Shown here: piece after piece, positions 7,979-16,087 of the stretch
Layout: each line of letters begins with the position of its first letter
Numbering within the stretch: position 1 is the first letter of the stretch
Assembly: GCA_963720695.1 (NCBI GenBank)
Contig: CAVRGG010000007.1
Location: 1 to 64,000, forward strand
From: UBA668 sp963720695
Lineage (GTDB): Bacteria > Actinomycetota > Acidimicrobiia > Acidimicrobiales > Ilumatobacteraceae
DNA length: 64,000 nt
Direction: 5' to 3'
Made by a program: the position numbers and the translations under genes
The notes under the pieces: model-generated
What the model saw: only the letters and a program-made list of their open reading frames with translations
What the model was told of the DNA's origin: nothing
The model's database searches: none

Positions 7979-8526
7979 GCCGGGGTGGACGAGGTCTCGC
8001 CGGCCGTGCTGATCGCTTCCAGCTCGCCCCACGTGAGTCCGTCGGCGGCCCAGATCCGCGCGAACGAGTCGTCGGCCGCATCGGTGAACCCGTGCCGGTT
8101 GCGGAAGTTGTACTTCCATCGCTGCTCGTTGACGTCGAGTCCGAGCCGGGCCAGGCGCCCCACGCAGTACGTCTCCCAGGCGGCGACCTGGCGGAGCGTG
8201 AGGTCGTCATCGGCGGGTGCCTCGCCGAAGCCGCCCTGCATCCGGTCGCGAGCCCGCAGCAGCACGCGCCCGAGGCTGCCCGCGGTGGAGATCTCGCTCT
8301 GTTCGCGCGGTCGACGAGAGTCCTCGAACGCTCCGCTCTCGGCGCGGACGACGAGTGTGTCGCCGATCTCCACGCGCACCCGTGCCAGGGGCGTGGTCTC
8401 GTCGACCTCGACGTGGACCGGACGGTCGATGCCGAGCGCGGCGACCAGGCCCTCGGCCACACGCTCGATCAGCACGGGGTCGAAGTTCACGAACCGGAAC
8501 GACTGGGGTTCGACCGTGACGGTCAC
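7975..8526 (-). CDS. conserved-looking protein of unknown function
   Basis: 183 residues and no family I recognise. The first 70 residues alternate hydrophobic and charged positions (LARVRVEIGDTLVVRAESGAFED) like a small beta sheet. From about 75 on it is helical, with LGRVLLRARDRMQGGFG, a Trp-rich WETYCVGRLARLGLDVNEQRWKY part and FARIWAADGLTWGELEAI. There is no signal peptide and no membrane span. It overlaps both neighbours by 4 bases (start at 8526 inside the DUF455 stop, stop inside the GNAT-like start), so it is translationally coupled to them. Confidence 0.7.
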   Translation of the reverse strand: MTVTVEPQSFRFVNFDPVLIERVAEGLVAALGIDRPVHVEVDETTPLARVRVEIGDTLVVRAESGAFEDSRRPREQSEISTAGSLGRVLLRARDRMQGGFGEAPADDDLTLRQVAAWETYCVGRLARLGLDVNEQRWKYNFRNRHGFTDAADDSFARIWAADGLTWGELEAISTAGETSSTPA

Positions 8527-9395
8527 GACGCCCCGGACGACGAGCCGCCGTCGCCGTGGAGTTCGGCGGCGGCGAACGCCTTGCGCTCGTCGAGCGCGCG
8601 CAGGCTGACGTCGGCGATCTCGGAGACCTCGGTCTCGGTGAAGCCGGCGAGCTCACGGAAACGGCGGGCGAGGCCGATCGGTGACTCGTCGCTGTCGCTG
8701 CGAGTGCCGCCGAAGGAGAAGATCTTGTCGACCACGCTCTGGAACTCGAGCGCCTTCTTGCGCCGCTCCGGGTCGTTCTCGGTGACCCGCCGGAGCCAGT
8801 CGCTGCCCATCTTCACGTGGGTGACCTCGTCGGCCAGCATCCAGTCCTCGCAGAACTCGAGGTACGGGTCGCCGGCGATGTCGCCGAACTCCTTCATCGT
8901 CGTGAACACGTCGATGGCGAGCCCTTCGAGCGCACGGTTCACACCCGCGAGACGCAGCACCGGATCGGTGCTGCACGCCGCTTCGAAGAGCACGGTGTTC
9001 TCGGCGTACTGCCCGATCTCGGTGCCCATCCACTCGCTGAGCTTCACGCTGATCTCCACGTGGCGCGCTTCGTCCCACGCCTGACGGGCCATGTCGAGCT
9101 TGAGGGCGAACGGCACCGTGTCGACGCGGTCGGAGGTGCCGGTCTCGAAGTCGTGGCACGTGCGGCCGGCGCCCTCGAGTGCCTGGATCTCGCCGACGAA
9201 GATGCCGTGCATGAGGCCTCGCGCGGCGTCACTGGCGTCGGGACGCGTGGGTGTGAGCCGGTTCGACTTGGGCCGCTTGCCGTCGTGCGCGCCGAGATAC
9301 ACGGTGCGCGGGTCGGCCTGGCTCTGCTGCATCGTGATCTGGTTGAACCGGCTGTCGCGAGCCAGGCTGTCGACGGGGAAGAACTGACGCATCAC
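8523..9395 (-). CDS. ferritin-like diiron protein, DUF455-type
   Basis: 290 residues. Four ligand helices of a diiron bundle can be followed: GEIQALEGAGR (about 68-78), the first ExxH in DEARHVE (about 108-114), RALEGLAIDVF (about 148-158), and the second ExxH in ADEVTHVKMG (about 180-190). This E, ExxH, E, ExxH pattern matches DUF455 and other ferritin-like oxygenases. It may be an oxidase or hydroxylase for a small or modified substrate (compare MiaE- and AurF-type enzymes), but the reaction is unknown. It overlaps the second ferritin-like gene and the unknown gene by 4 bases each. Confidence 0.82.
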   Translation of the reverse strand: MMRQFFPVDSLARDSRFNQITMQQSQADPRTVYLGAHDGKRPKSNRLTPTRPDASDAARGLMHGIFVGEIQALEGAGRTCHDFETGTSDRVDTVPFALKLDMARQAWDEARHVEISVKLSEWMGTEIGQYAENTVLFEAACSTDPVLRLAGVNRALEGLAIDVFTTMKEFGDIAGDPYLEFCEDWMLADEVTHVKMGSDWLRRVTENDPERRKKALEFQSVVDKIFSFGGTRSDSDESPIGLARRFRELAGFTETEVSEIADVSLRALDERKAFAAAELHGDGGSSSGAS

Positions 9396-10024
9396 TGACC
9401 TCCGATGGTTCCGGGACCGGCGATCCCGCCGGCTGCGACCAACAACTTCTCGAGCTGCGCCTGGTGTGCGGCCGCTCGGTCCACTTCCTCGGGCGTTTCG
9501 ATGAGGGACTGGATCATCATCTCACCGTCGCGCCAGTCGTCGAACTCGTCCTGGAGCGCGAGCTTCAGCGTGCGGATCGTGGGGGCGTCGGTGATCTCGC
9601 TCGTGTTGTTCATGTGGAACGTGTACGCCGAGATGAAGTGCGGGATGAACACCCGGTACACACCCACCAACTTCTCGATCGTGAGCTCGGGTGATTCCGG
9701 CTCGGTGAGCGCTGCGACGAAGGCGACCATGCCGTCGTTGGCCGGCACCGTGAGGCGGTCCGGGTTCATCTCACGCAGCTCGGGCAGACGCTTGTGCCAC
9801 AGCTCTGCGTGCCATGCGTGGTGGTAGCAGTGCGTGCCGAGGCGCATCTTGACGTCGAGTTCGGGCACGGTCGCGACCCAGCCGCCGAGTGCCTCGAACA
9901 ACTTCATCTCCGCCCACTTGTAGTTGCCCACGCGACGGGCCGTCTCCTCGACGTCGAAGAGCCCGGGTAGCTGACGCCGGTCCCACGGCGCGAACGGTGC
10001 TCTCGGCTTGTACGGATCTGCCAC
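9392..10024 (-). CDS. second ferritin-like protein, partly degenerate metal site
   Basis: 210 residues from a GTG at 10024 behind GGAGGGGG. The N-terminal half has a ligand-like helix KWAEMKLFEALGGW and then HHAWHAELWHKRLPELRE, which holds an ExxH (ELWH). The C-terminal half has QDEFDDWRDGEMM where the second ExxH would be, with Asp in place of His, so the site looks incomplete or unusual. It is probably a structural or catalytic partner of the DUF455-type protein encoded next, with which it shares a 4-base overlap. A much longer frame through this gene and the one upstream is an artefact. Confidence 0.72.
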   Translation of the reverse strand: MADPYKPRAPFAPWDRRQLPGLFDVEETARRVGNYKWAEMKLFEALGGWVATVPELDVKMRLGTHCYHHAWHAELWHKRLPELREMNPDRLTVPANDGMVAFVAALTEPESPELTIEKLVGVYRVFIPHFISAYTFHMNNTSEITDAPTIRTLKLALQDEFDDWRDGEMMIQSLIETPEEVDRAAAHQAQLEKLLVAAGGIAGPGTIGGQ

Positions 10025-10083
10025 GGAAATCCCCCTCCGGCATGTGCTGAGGCGCAACCCTAACGGCTGCAGTGCCGTCCTGG

Positions 10084-11448
10084 TCAGACGGAGCGGGCGC
10101 GTCGCCAGGCGGACTCGGCCTCGCCCATCGGTGTCGCCGGGGGACCGTCCACGAGGTACTCCAACAACATGTCGCGCCAGGGTGCCTCGACCTCGAGCTT
10201 GCCGAGGATCGCGTTGACGCCCCAGACGACCCGATCGAGGATGACGAAACTGGCCGGCATGTTGAGGTGTTCGATCACCGCGGCGTGCGGGCCCCGCACG
10301 TCGATGACCGCGCTCATCGCGTCGCGCACGAACGTGCGCGTGAACGCGAAGCGATCCGTGAGGTAGGGCAGGTACGGCGCGCTGACGTAGCCGAACACCA
10401 GATCCTCGGGCAGGCCGTGACCCGGACGGAGGAACCCTGCCGCCTCCATCGTCCGGACCAGCGACGCCGGATCTCTGCGCACGATCATCGCGTCGAGCGT
10501 GGGCTGGAGGCGCTCCCACTCGCCAGGGCTCCACCGCTTCACGAGGCCGAAGTCGAGGAAGGTGACCGAGCCGTCGAGCTGGAACTTGTAGTTGCCGGGG
10601 TGGGGGTCGCCGTTGAACGTGCCGCACCGGTTGACGGCGTACTGCGTGAAGCGCCAGATGGTCTCGCCGGCCACCCGCTTCGCGGAGGGCGACGCGGTGG
10701 CGAGGAACTCGTCGAAGCCGATCCCTTCGACCCACTCGGTGGTGAGGACGCGGCGCGTGCTCGTGGCCGAATCGACGGCGGGGATGTGCACGACGGGGTG
10801 GCCCGCGAACTCGCGCGCGAACGAACGTTGATGGTCGGCTTCGAGCCGGTAGTCGAGCTCGTCGATCATCCGCTCGCGCAACTCGTCGACGAGCGCCTTG
10901 GTGTCGAGCCCCTTGAGCGCGAACAAGCCCACCAACCGGTACAACCCTTCGGCGTTGTCGAGGTCGGACTGGATGGCGTCGCCCACGCCGGGGTACTGCA
11001 CCTTCACCGCCACGTCGCGGCCGTCGCGGGTGACGGCGCGATGCACCTGTCCGACGCTGGCGGCGGCGATCGGAGTGACCTGCCAGTCGAGGAACACCCG
11101 CTCGGGCGGCGCGCCGAGCTCCTCGCGGACGACGGCCTCCGCGGCCTCGGGCGACATCGGCGGCGCGTCGCTCTGCAGTACGGCCAGCGCCTGCTGGGCC
11201 TCGGGCGGGAGCGCCTCCATCGCGAACGAGAGCAGCTGGCCGAACTTCATCAGCGCGCCCTTCATGTTGCCGAGCTCGCGAGCGACGTCCTCGCCGGTGC
11301 GGATCGCGAACTGCGTGTCGAGCGCGTCGCGCCGGTCGCGATGGGTCACGACTCGCCTCGTGCGGTGCCACGCGAAGCGGACTCCGTTGCGGGCGGTCAG
11401 CCGCCAGACTCGTGCCGCACGGCGAAGGCGGACCGACCGCTGGCTCAC
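10084..11448 (-). CDS. ABC1/UbiB/AarF family atypical kinase
   Basis: 454 residues. Family landmarks appear in order: the K-x-G-Q motif in MKFGQLLS (about 65-72), the Ala-rich loop AAASVGQVHRA (about 125-135) that replaces the glycine-rich loop, the lysine strand VAVKVQYPGV, the catalytic loop NGDPHPGNY and the metal site FLDFGLVK. These define the UbiB/ADCK atypical kinases, which act as ATPases supporting quinone or isoprenoid lipid metabolism; no C-terminal membrane span is evident here. It starts 4 bases inside the stop of the upstream DksA-like gene and lies 59 bases before the ferritin-like genes, so all may form one operon. Confidence 0.9.
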   Translation of the reverse strand: MSQRSVRLRRAARVWRLTARNGVRFAWHRTRRVVTHRDRRDALDTQFAIRTGEDVARELGNMKGALMKFGQLLSFAMEALPPEAQQALAVLQSDAPPMSPEAAEAVVREELGAPPERVFLDWQVTPIAAASVGQVHRAVTRDGRDVAVKVQYPGVGDAIQSDLDNAEGLYRLVGLFALKGLDTKALVDELRERMIDELDYRLEADHQRSFAREFAGHPVVHIPAVDSATSTRRVLTTEWVEGIGFDEFLATASPSAKRVAGETIWRFTQYAVNRCGTFNGDPHPGNYKFQLDGSVTFLDFGLVKRWSPGEWERLQPTLDAMIVRRDPASLVRTMEAAGFLRPGHGLPEDLVFGYVSAPYLPYLTDRFAFTRTFVRDAMSAVIDVRGPHAAVIEHLNMPASFVILDRVVWGVNAILGKLEVEAPWRDMLLEYLVDGPPATPMGEAESAWRRARSV

Positions 11449-11645
11449 CCGGCGTCGGCGCGACGGGCGGTGGGTCGTTCGCCGAGGAGCGACTCGGGCA
11501 GCGGGTCGCCCGTCACCTCGTCCGTCCAGTAGGTGCCGGCATCGAGGCGAGCCAGGGCCACTTCGACGTCGGCAAGGTCTCGTTCGATGCCATCGAGGTC
11601 GAGGGGTTCACGCGTCGCGAGCGGGGCGTCGGTCTCCGGTTCCAT
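11445..11645 (-). CDS. small DksA/TraR-like protein lacking zinc cysteines
   Basis: 66 residues. The segment VEVALARLDAGTYWTDEVTGDPLPESLLGERPTAR lines up with the DksA/TraR zinc-finger end (family pattern R-L-x-x-G-T-Y-G-x-C-x-x-C-G-x-x-I-x-x-x-R-L-x-A-x-P). The two cysteine positions of the first knuckle are T-D and V-T here, and no other Cys is present, so it cannot bind zinc in the usual way. It has no long coiled coil. It may be a degenerate RNA-polymerase secondary-channel factor or a small structural relative. It precedes and overlaps the UbiB-like gene by 4 bases. Confidence 0.65.
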   Translation of the reverse strand: MEPETDAPLATREPLDLDGIERDLADVEVALARLDAGTYWTDEVTGDPLPESLLGERPTARRADAG

Positions 11646-11719
11646 GGTGGCCCCCAGAATAGCCACCGCACGTTCCACCAGCCCCTTCGCGAGATGTTCG
11701 CCGGCCGCCGCCGATCGCC

Positions 11720-11725
11720 TACGGT
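11720..11725 (+). promoter_or_regulatory. putative leaderless -10 box (TACGGT)
   Basis: TACGGT ends 7 bases before the GTG at 11733, first gene of the sugar ABC operon. No Shine-Dalgarno is present, consistent with a leaderless message. Confidence 0.4.
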
Positions 11726-11732
11726 TCGTCTC

Positions 11733-12743
11733 GTGGCGCAGGTCCGACTGGAACACATCTCGAAGACCTTCGGCGCCGGTGCCGACCTGGTGACCGCGGT
11801 CGACGACGTCTCGCTCGACATCGAGCATCACGACTTCATGATCCTGCTCGGACCGTCGGGGTGCGGGAAGAGCACGCTGTTGCGCATGGTGGCGGGTCTG
11901 GAGGACCCGACGGCCGGCGACGTGTTCATCGGCGAGCGACGGGTGAACGACGTCGAGCCCAAGCAGCGCGACGTGGCGATGGTGTTCCAGAGCTACGCCC
12001 TCTACCCCCACAAGACGGTGGCCGCGAACGTCGAGTTCCCGCTCAAGGTGCGCGGCGTGCCCAAGGCCGAGCGGGCGGTGGAGGCGCAACGTGCCGCCGA
12101 CGTGCTCGGGCTCGGCGACTACATGGGGCGCAAGCCCGGCCAGCTCAGCGGCGGGCAGCGTCAGCGCGTCGCGCTCGCCCGAGCGATCGTCCGCAACCCC
12201 GCGGTGTTCCTCATGGACGAGCCGCTCAGCAACCTCGACGCCAAGCTGCGCGGCGACACGCGCGCCGAGCTCGTCGACCTCCACCGTCGACTCGACAGCA
12301 CGTTCATCTACGTCACCCACGATCAGGTCGAGGCGATGACGATGGGGACACGCGTCGCCGTCCTGAACGAGGGCCGGTTGCAGCAAGTGGGCACACCCCA
12401 GGAGGTGTACGACCGGCCCGCCACCGCGTTCGTGGCGCAGTTCATCGGGACACCGCCGATGAACCTGCTCCGCCCGGGGATGATCGGGGGCGACGTCGCC
12501 CAGATCGGCGTGCGGCCGGAACACCTGCGACTCGACCCCGTCGGCCCGCTGCAGGCGACGGTTCGCCAGATCGAGCACCTCGGTCACGAGATCCTCTTGG
12601 TCACCGAGATCGGCGATGTGAAGTTGATCGCTCGCATGCCGCCGCACCTCGAGGTCCCGGCGGTGGGTGACACCATCGGATTCGGCGTCGACGAGGCGCA
12701 CCTGCACCGCTTCGACGTCGCGACGGGGGAGCGGCTGCCGTGA
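11733..12743 (+). CDS. CUT1 sugar ABC transporter ATP-binding protein (MalK/UgpC type)
   Basis: 336 residues. Walker A is GPSGCGKST, the Q-loop is VFQSYALYPH, the signature LSGGQRQRVALARA, Walker B VFLMDEPLSNLDAKLR, and the switch His is in YVTHDQVEA. After about residue 235 a MalK-type regulatory (TOBE) domain follows, including GVRPEHLRL. It would power import through the two permeases encoded next. Length is slightly short of the 360-370 usual for MalK, mainly in the TOBE part. A GTG start at 11733 is preferred over the much longer open frame upstream. It overlaps the first permease by 4 bases. Confidence 0.93.
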   Translation: MAQVRLEHISKTFGAGADLVTAVDDVSLDIEHHDFMILLGPSGCGKSTLLRMVAGLEDPTAGDVFIGERRVNDVEPKQRDVAMVFQSYALYPHKTVAANVEFPLKVRGVPKAERAVEAQRAADVLGLGDYMGRKPGQLSGGQRQRVALARAIVRNPAVFLMDEPLSNLDAKLRGDTRAELVDLHRRLDSTFIYVTHDQVEAMTMGTRVAVLNEGRLQQVGTPQEVYDRPATAFVAQFIGTPPMNLLRPGMIGGDVAQIGVRPEHLRLDPVGPLQATVRQIEHLGHEILLVTEIGDVKLIARMPPHLEVPAVGDTIGFGVDEAHLHRFDVATGERLP

Positions 12744-13636
12744 AGCGCCGCCTGCGCGACCTGCCGCCCGCGCTGGTGATGCTCGTGCCGTCGATGCTGC
12801 TGCTCGGCATGTGGACCGTCTACCCGTTGGTACGGGCGATCCAGAACGGGCACCTCAGCTGCGACGTCACGAACCGGAACTGCACCGACGCCGGTTGGTC
12901 GCAGTACTGGCGGGTGTTCACGAGCACGCAGTTCCAGGACTCGCTCTGGGTGTCGGTCAAGCTGGCACTGATGACCGTGCCCTTCGGGCTCGTGCTCGGC
13001 ATCGGGCTCGCCGTGCTCGCCGACAAGCACCTCAAGGGCATCGGGATCTACCGCACGCTGTTCTCCAGCACGGTCGCCACCAGCGTCGCCGTCGCCAGCC
13101 TGGTGTGGTTCGTCCTGCTGCAGCCGGAGATCGGGGTGCTGAGCGACCTGTTCAGTCGTTGGATCCCGTCGCTGAAGAACCCCGGATTGCTGCGCGATCC
13201 CGGCACCGCGCTCCCCGCGGTCGCGCTGAGCAGCGTGTGGGCGAGCCTCGGTTTCACGTTCATCGTGATGGCCGCCGGACTGCAGAGCGTCCCCAAGGAT
13301 CTCTACGAGAGCGCGTACGTGGATGGCGCCGGCAGCTTCCGCCGTTTCACGAACATCACGTTGCCGATGCTCTCGCCCTCGATCCTGTTCGTCACCGTGG
13401 TGCTCACCACCCGGGCGTTGCAGACGTATGGCGAGGTGGCCCTCCTGACCGGAGGCGGACCCGAACCCGAGAAGTCGACCACCACCATCCCGTACCTCAT
13501 CTACGGGGCGAACTCGCTGATCAAGGGGAGCCTCGGACTCAAATCGGCGGCTGCGGTGCTGCTGTTCCTGATCTCGTTGGTGTTCGCCATCGTGCAGTTC
13601 CGCGGCTTCAGCAAGCGGGTGCACTATGGCAGCTGA
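12740..13636 (+). CDS. CUT1 sugar ABC permease (MalF/UgpA type)
   Basis: 298 residues with six membrane spans, the first at about 12-32 (ALVMLVPSMLLLGMWTVYPL). The ATPase-coupling EAA loop is LYESAYVDGAGSFRRFTNITLP at about 195-215. A periplasmic insertion with two Cys (SCDVTNRNC) lies between spans 1 and 2. Starts with GTG in a GTGA overlap with the ATPase gene. Together with the following permease it forms the channel; the substrate is probably an oligosaccharide or polyol but cannot be fixed. Confidence 0.92.
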   Translation: MKRRLRDLPPALVMLVPSMLLLGMWTVYPLVRAIQNGHLSCDVTNRNCTDAGWSQYWRVFTSTQFQDSLWVSVKLALMTVPFGLVLGIGLAVLADKHLKGIGIYRTLFSSTVATSVAVASLVWFVLLQPEIGVLSDLFSRWIPSLKNPGLLRDPGTALPAVALSSVWASLGFTFIVMAAGLQSVPKDLYESAYVDGAGSFRRFTNITLPMLSPSILFVTVVLTTRALQTYGEVALLTGGGPEPEKSTTTIPYLIYGANSLIKGSLGLKSAAAVLLFLISLVFAIVQFRGFSKRVHYGS

Positions 13637-14462
13637 CACCGTCCGCGGCGCTCGCAAGTTCGGTCGCTACGCGCTGCTCACCTTCATCGCGATCATCGTC
13701 GTCTTCCCGATCTATGCCGTCTTGATGCAGGCGTTCAAGTCCGGCCCTGACTCCCTCGACCACCCCAGGTCGCTGCTCCCCGTCGATCTGACGTTCTCGA
13801 CGATCCGGGCGGCGTGGGATCAGGGTGACCTCGGAAGGTTGCTGCTGAACAGCCTGTTCGTCGCCACCGTCGTCACGTTCGGCGTCATCATCACCAGCCT
13901 GCTCGCCGCGTACGCGTTCGCGTTCCTCGAGTTCCCGTTCAAGGGGCCGCTGTTCGTGCTCTTCCTCGCCACGATGCTCGTGCCCGGGGAGGTGACGGTG
14001 GTGATCAACCAACGCACCGCCGACTCGCTGGGCTGGATGAACACCTATCAGGGCCTCATCGTCCCGTCCCTCGCCAGCACGTTCGGGGTGTTCCTCGTCC
14101 GCCAGATGTTCCTGCAGCTCCCCAAGGAGCTGCGCGAGGCCGCGTCGCTCGACGGGGTCGGGCACCTGCGCTTCCTGTGGGAGGTGGCCGCACCGCTGAG
14201 CCGCCCCACGTTGGGGGCACTCGGCTTGTTCACGTTCCTCGGGACCTGGAACGCTTACCTGTGGCCGTCCCAGGTGATCCGGGGCGACCGCAGTCACGAG
14301 ACCATCCAGATCGGTCTCGAACGGCTGAAAAGCTCTGACCTCAGCAAGCTCAATCTCGTCACTGGAGGACTCGTGGTCGCCGCGCTGCCCATCTTCGTCA
14401 TGCTGGTCGTGTTCCAGCGTCAACTCGTGCGCGGTCTCACTGCCGGGGCGGTGAAGGGATGA
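13626..14462 (+). CDS. CUT1 sugar ABC permease (MalG/UgpE type)
   Basis: 278 residues with six spans. The family-typical start is ALLTFIAIIVVFPIYAVLMQAFK, and the EAA loop is LREAASLDGVGHLRFLWEVAAP at about 160-180. LGTWNAYLWPSQVI is the conserved span-5/6 segment of MalG-type permeases. It overlaps the first permease by 11 bases and the binding-protein gene by 4, so the four genes are one transcription and translation unit. Confidence 0.92.
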   Translation: MAADTVRGARKFGRYALLTFIAIIVVFPIYAVLMQAFKSGPDSLDHPRSLLPVDLTFSTIRAAWDQGDLGRLLLNSLFVATVVTFGVIITSLLAAYAFAFLEFPFKGPLFVLFLATMLVPGEVTVVINQRTADSLGWMNTYQGLIVPSLASTFGVFLVRQMFLQLPKELREAASLDGVGHLRFLWEVAAPLSRPTLGALGLFTFLGTWNAYLWPSQVIRGDRSHETIQIGLERLKSSDLSKLNLVTGGLVVAALPIFVMLVVFQRQLVRGLTAGAVKG

Positions 14463-15961
14463 TGCGCGCTCGCCGTCCCTTCGCGGTCGCCGCCGTCGCC
14501 GCGCTCGCCCTGCTCGCCGCGTGCAGCGGTGGCGGCGACATCACCGACTCGGGCAACAAGCCCACCACCTCGGCCGCCACGCCGGACTCTTCGCCCGACG
14601 GCACCACGGCGACGTTGCCGCCGACCACCACCGTGCCGGCCGATTCCCTGCCCGACTGCCCCACCGACGCGCTCGCTTCTGCGACGGGCACGGTGTCGAT
14701 CGACTTCTGGCACGGCATGGGTGCCAGCCTGGGCGACGAGCTCAGCAAGCTCACCGACGACTACAACGCGAGCCAGTCGAAGGTCAAGGTGAACCTCGTC
14801 CAGGGCAGTTACGAGGAGACGGCCGACAACTACCTCGTCGCGAGCCAGGGCAGCCGCCCCGACCTGGTGCAGATGCCGGAGTACATGGTGCAGGCCATGG
14901 TCGACACCGACAGCACGGTGCCGGTCGGCAAGTGCATCGAGTCGAGCAGCTTCGACACCTCCGCCTTCCTCCAGAGCGCGCTCGCCGCGTATCGCACACA
15001 GGGCGTGCAGTGGTCGATGCCGTTCAACATCTCCAACCCGGTCCTGTTCTACAACAAGGCCGTGTTCGAGGCGGCCGGTCTCGATCCGAACAAGCCCCCG
15101 ACCTCGCTCGAAGAGTTGCGGTCGATGAGCGAGCAGATCGTGTCGTCGGGTGCCGCCAAGTACGGCCTGGCCGTCGAGTCGGGATTCGACTCGGGTGGTG
15201 GCTGGTACGTCGAGCAGTGGTTCTGCAAGGCGCAGCAGTTCTACGTCGACGGCGACAACGGTCGCACGAACCGGGCGACACAGGTGCTGTACAACGACCA
15301 GACCGGCGTCGACCTGCTGACGTTCCTGCAGACGATGATCACCGACCAACTCGCGGTGAACGTGGGCGACAACAGCCAGAGCGGCTACGACAACCTGCTG
15401 AAGATGGCCGACGCCAAGGAGCCGGCCGCGATGACGATCAACACGTCGGCGTCGCTCGGTCCGGTGCTCGACGTGCTCGCCACCGGCCAGTTCCCGCAAC
15501 TCGGTTCCGACGACGTCGGGGTCGGCCCGATGCCCGGGCCCGACGGCAAGCCCGGCGTGCTCATCGGCGGCGCGTCGCTGTGGATCGTGAACTCCGGTGA
15601 CCCGGTGCGCACCGCGGCGACGTGGGACTACATCACGTACCTCGTGGGCGCCGCCCAGCAGAGCGAGTGGGCGTCGGAGACCGGGTACGTCCCGGTGCGC
15701 ACCGACGCCGATCAGGTCGAGCCGTACAAGTCGACGGTGGCCAACGACCCGCGGTTCTCGGTGGCCGAGGACCAACTCGCCGCGTCGCCCGATGCGCCGA
15801 CGTCGGCCGGGCCGGTGGTCGGACCGCTCCGCCAGATCCGTGCCGTGCTCGCCACCGCCGTGGCCAGCATCTTCAACGGCGCCGACGTGACGTCGACCCT
15901 CGACGACGCCGCCACCCAGGCCAACAACCTCATCGCCGACTACAACGCCCGCAACAGCTGA
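14459..15961 (+). CDS. extracellular sugar-binding lipoprotein, family 1
   Basis: 500 residues. A lipoprotein signal ends in LALLAACSGGG with the lipid-accepting Cys at about 21, followed by a Ser/Thr/Pro-rich linker of about 40 residues. The mature domain starts TVSIDFWHGMG, the usual opening of family 1 solute-binding proteins (UgpB/MalE), and includes LSKLTDDYNASQSKVKVNL and WSMPFNISNPVLFYNKAVFEAAGLDP. It would capture the substrate outside the membrane. Start is the ATG at 14459 (overlap ATGA); ATG 14462 is equally possible. Last gene of the operon, followed directly by hairpin repeat A. Confidence 0.92.
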   Translation: MMRARRPFAVAAVAALALLAACSGGGDITDSGNKPTTSAATPDSSPDGTTATLPPTTTVPADSLPDCPTDALASATGTVSIDFWHGMGASLGDELSKLTDDYNASQSKVKVNLVQGSYEETADNYLVASQGSRPDLVQMPEYMVQAMVDTDSTVPVGKCIESSSFDTSAFLQSALAAYRTQGVQWSMPFNISNPVLFYNKAVFEAAGLDPNKPPTSLEELRSMSEQIVSSGAAKYGLAVESGFDSGGGWYVEQWFCKAQQFYVDGDNGRTNRATQVLYNDQTGVDLLTFLQTMITDQLAVNVGDNSQSGYDNLLKMADAKEPAAMTINTSASLGPVLDVLATGQFPQLGSDDVGVGPMPGPDGKPGVLIGGASLWIVNSGDPVRTAATWDYITYLVGAAQQSEWASETGYVPVRTDADQVEPYKSTVANDPRFSVAEDQLAASPDAPTSAGPVVGPLRQIRAVLATAVASIFNGADVTSTLDDAATQANNLIADYNARNS

Positions 15962-16038
15962 TCGGTTTCTGGTCAGCGATCTCCCCACCCGCGCTTCTGG
16001 TCCGGATCGTTCCCGGAAACCGGGAACGATCCGGACCA
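15962..16038 (-). repeat. hairpin repeat A (minus orientation) with tail
   Basis: A perfect hairpin occupies 15998-16038: 19-base arms (15998-16016 and 16020-16038) with a 3-base loop AAA. Read on the minus strand it is followed by a conserved tail (15997 down to 15962) containing GGGGAGATCGCTGACCAG and AGAAACCGA. The same hairpin plus tail recurs at 17015-17093 on the plus strand. It begins directly after the stop of the binding-protein gene, so it may also act as that operon's terminator. Confidence 0.8.
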
Positions 16039-16087
16039 TCTGCGCGAGATTTGCCGGTTTGAAGCCGGTCGATGTGCCCAGTGAGGT

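Noticed and set aside
9392..11371. 659-residue frame joining the ferritin-like gene to the UbiB-like region
   Set aside because: The upstream 449 residues are Arg/Pro-rich and overlap the well-supported UbiB gene in another frame; a good ribosome site marks the start at 10024.
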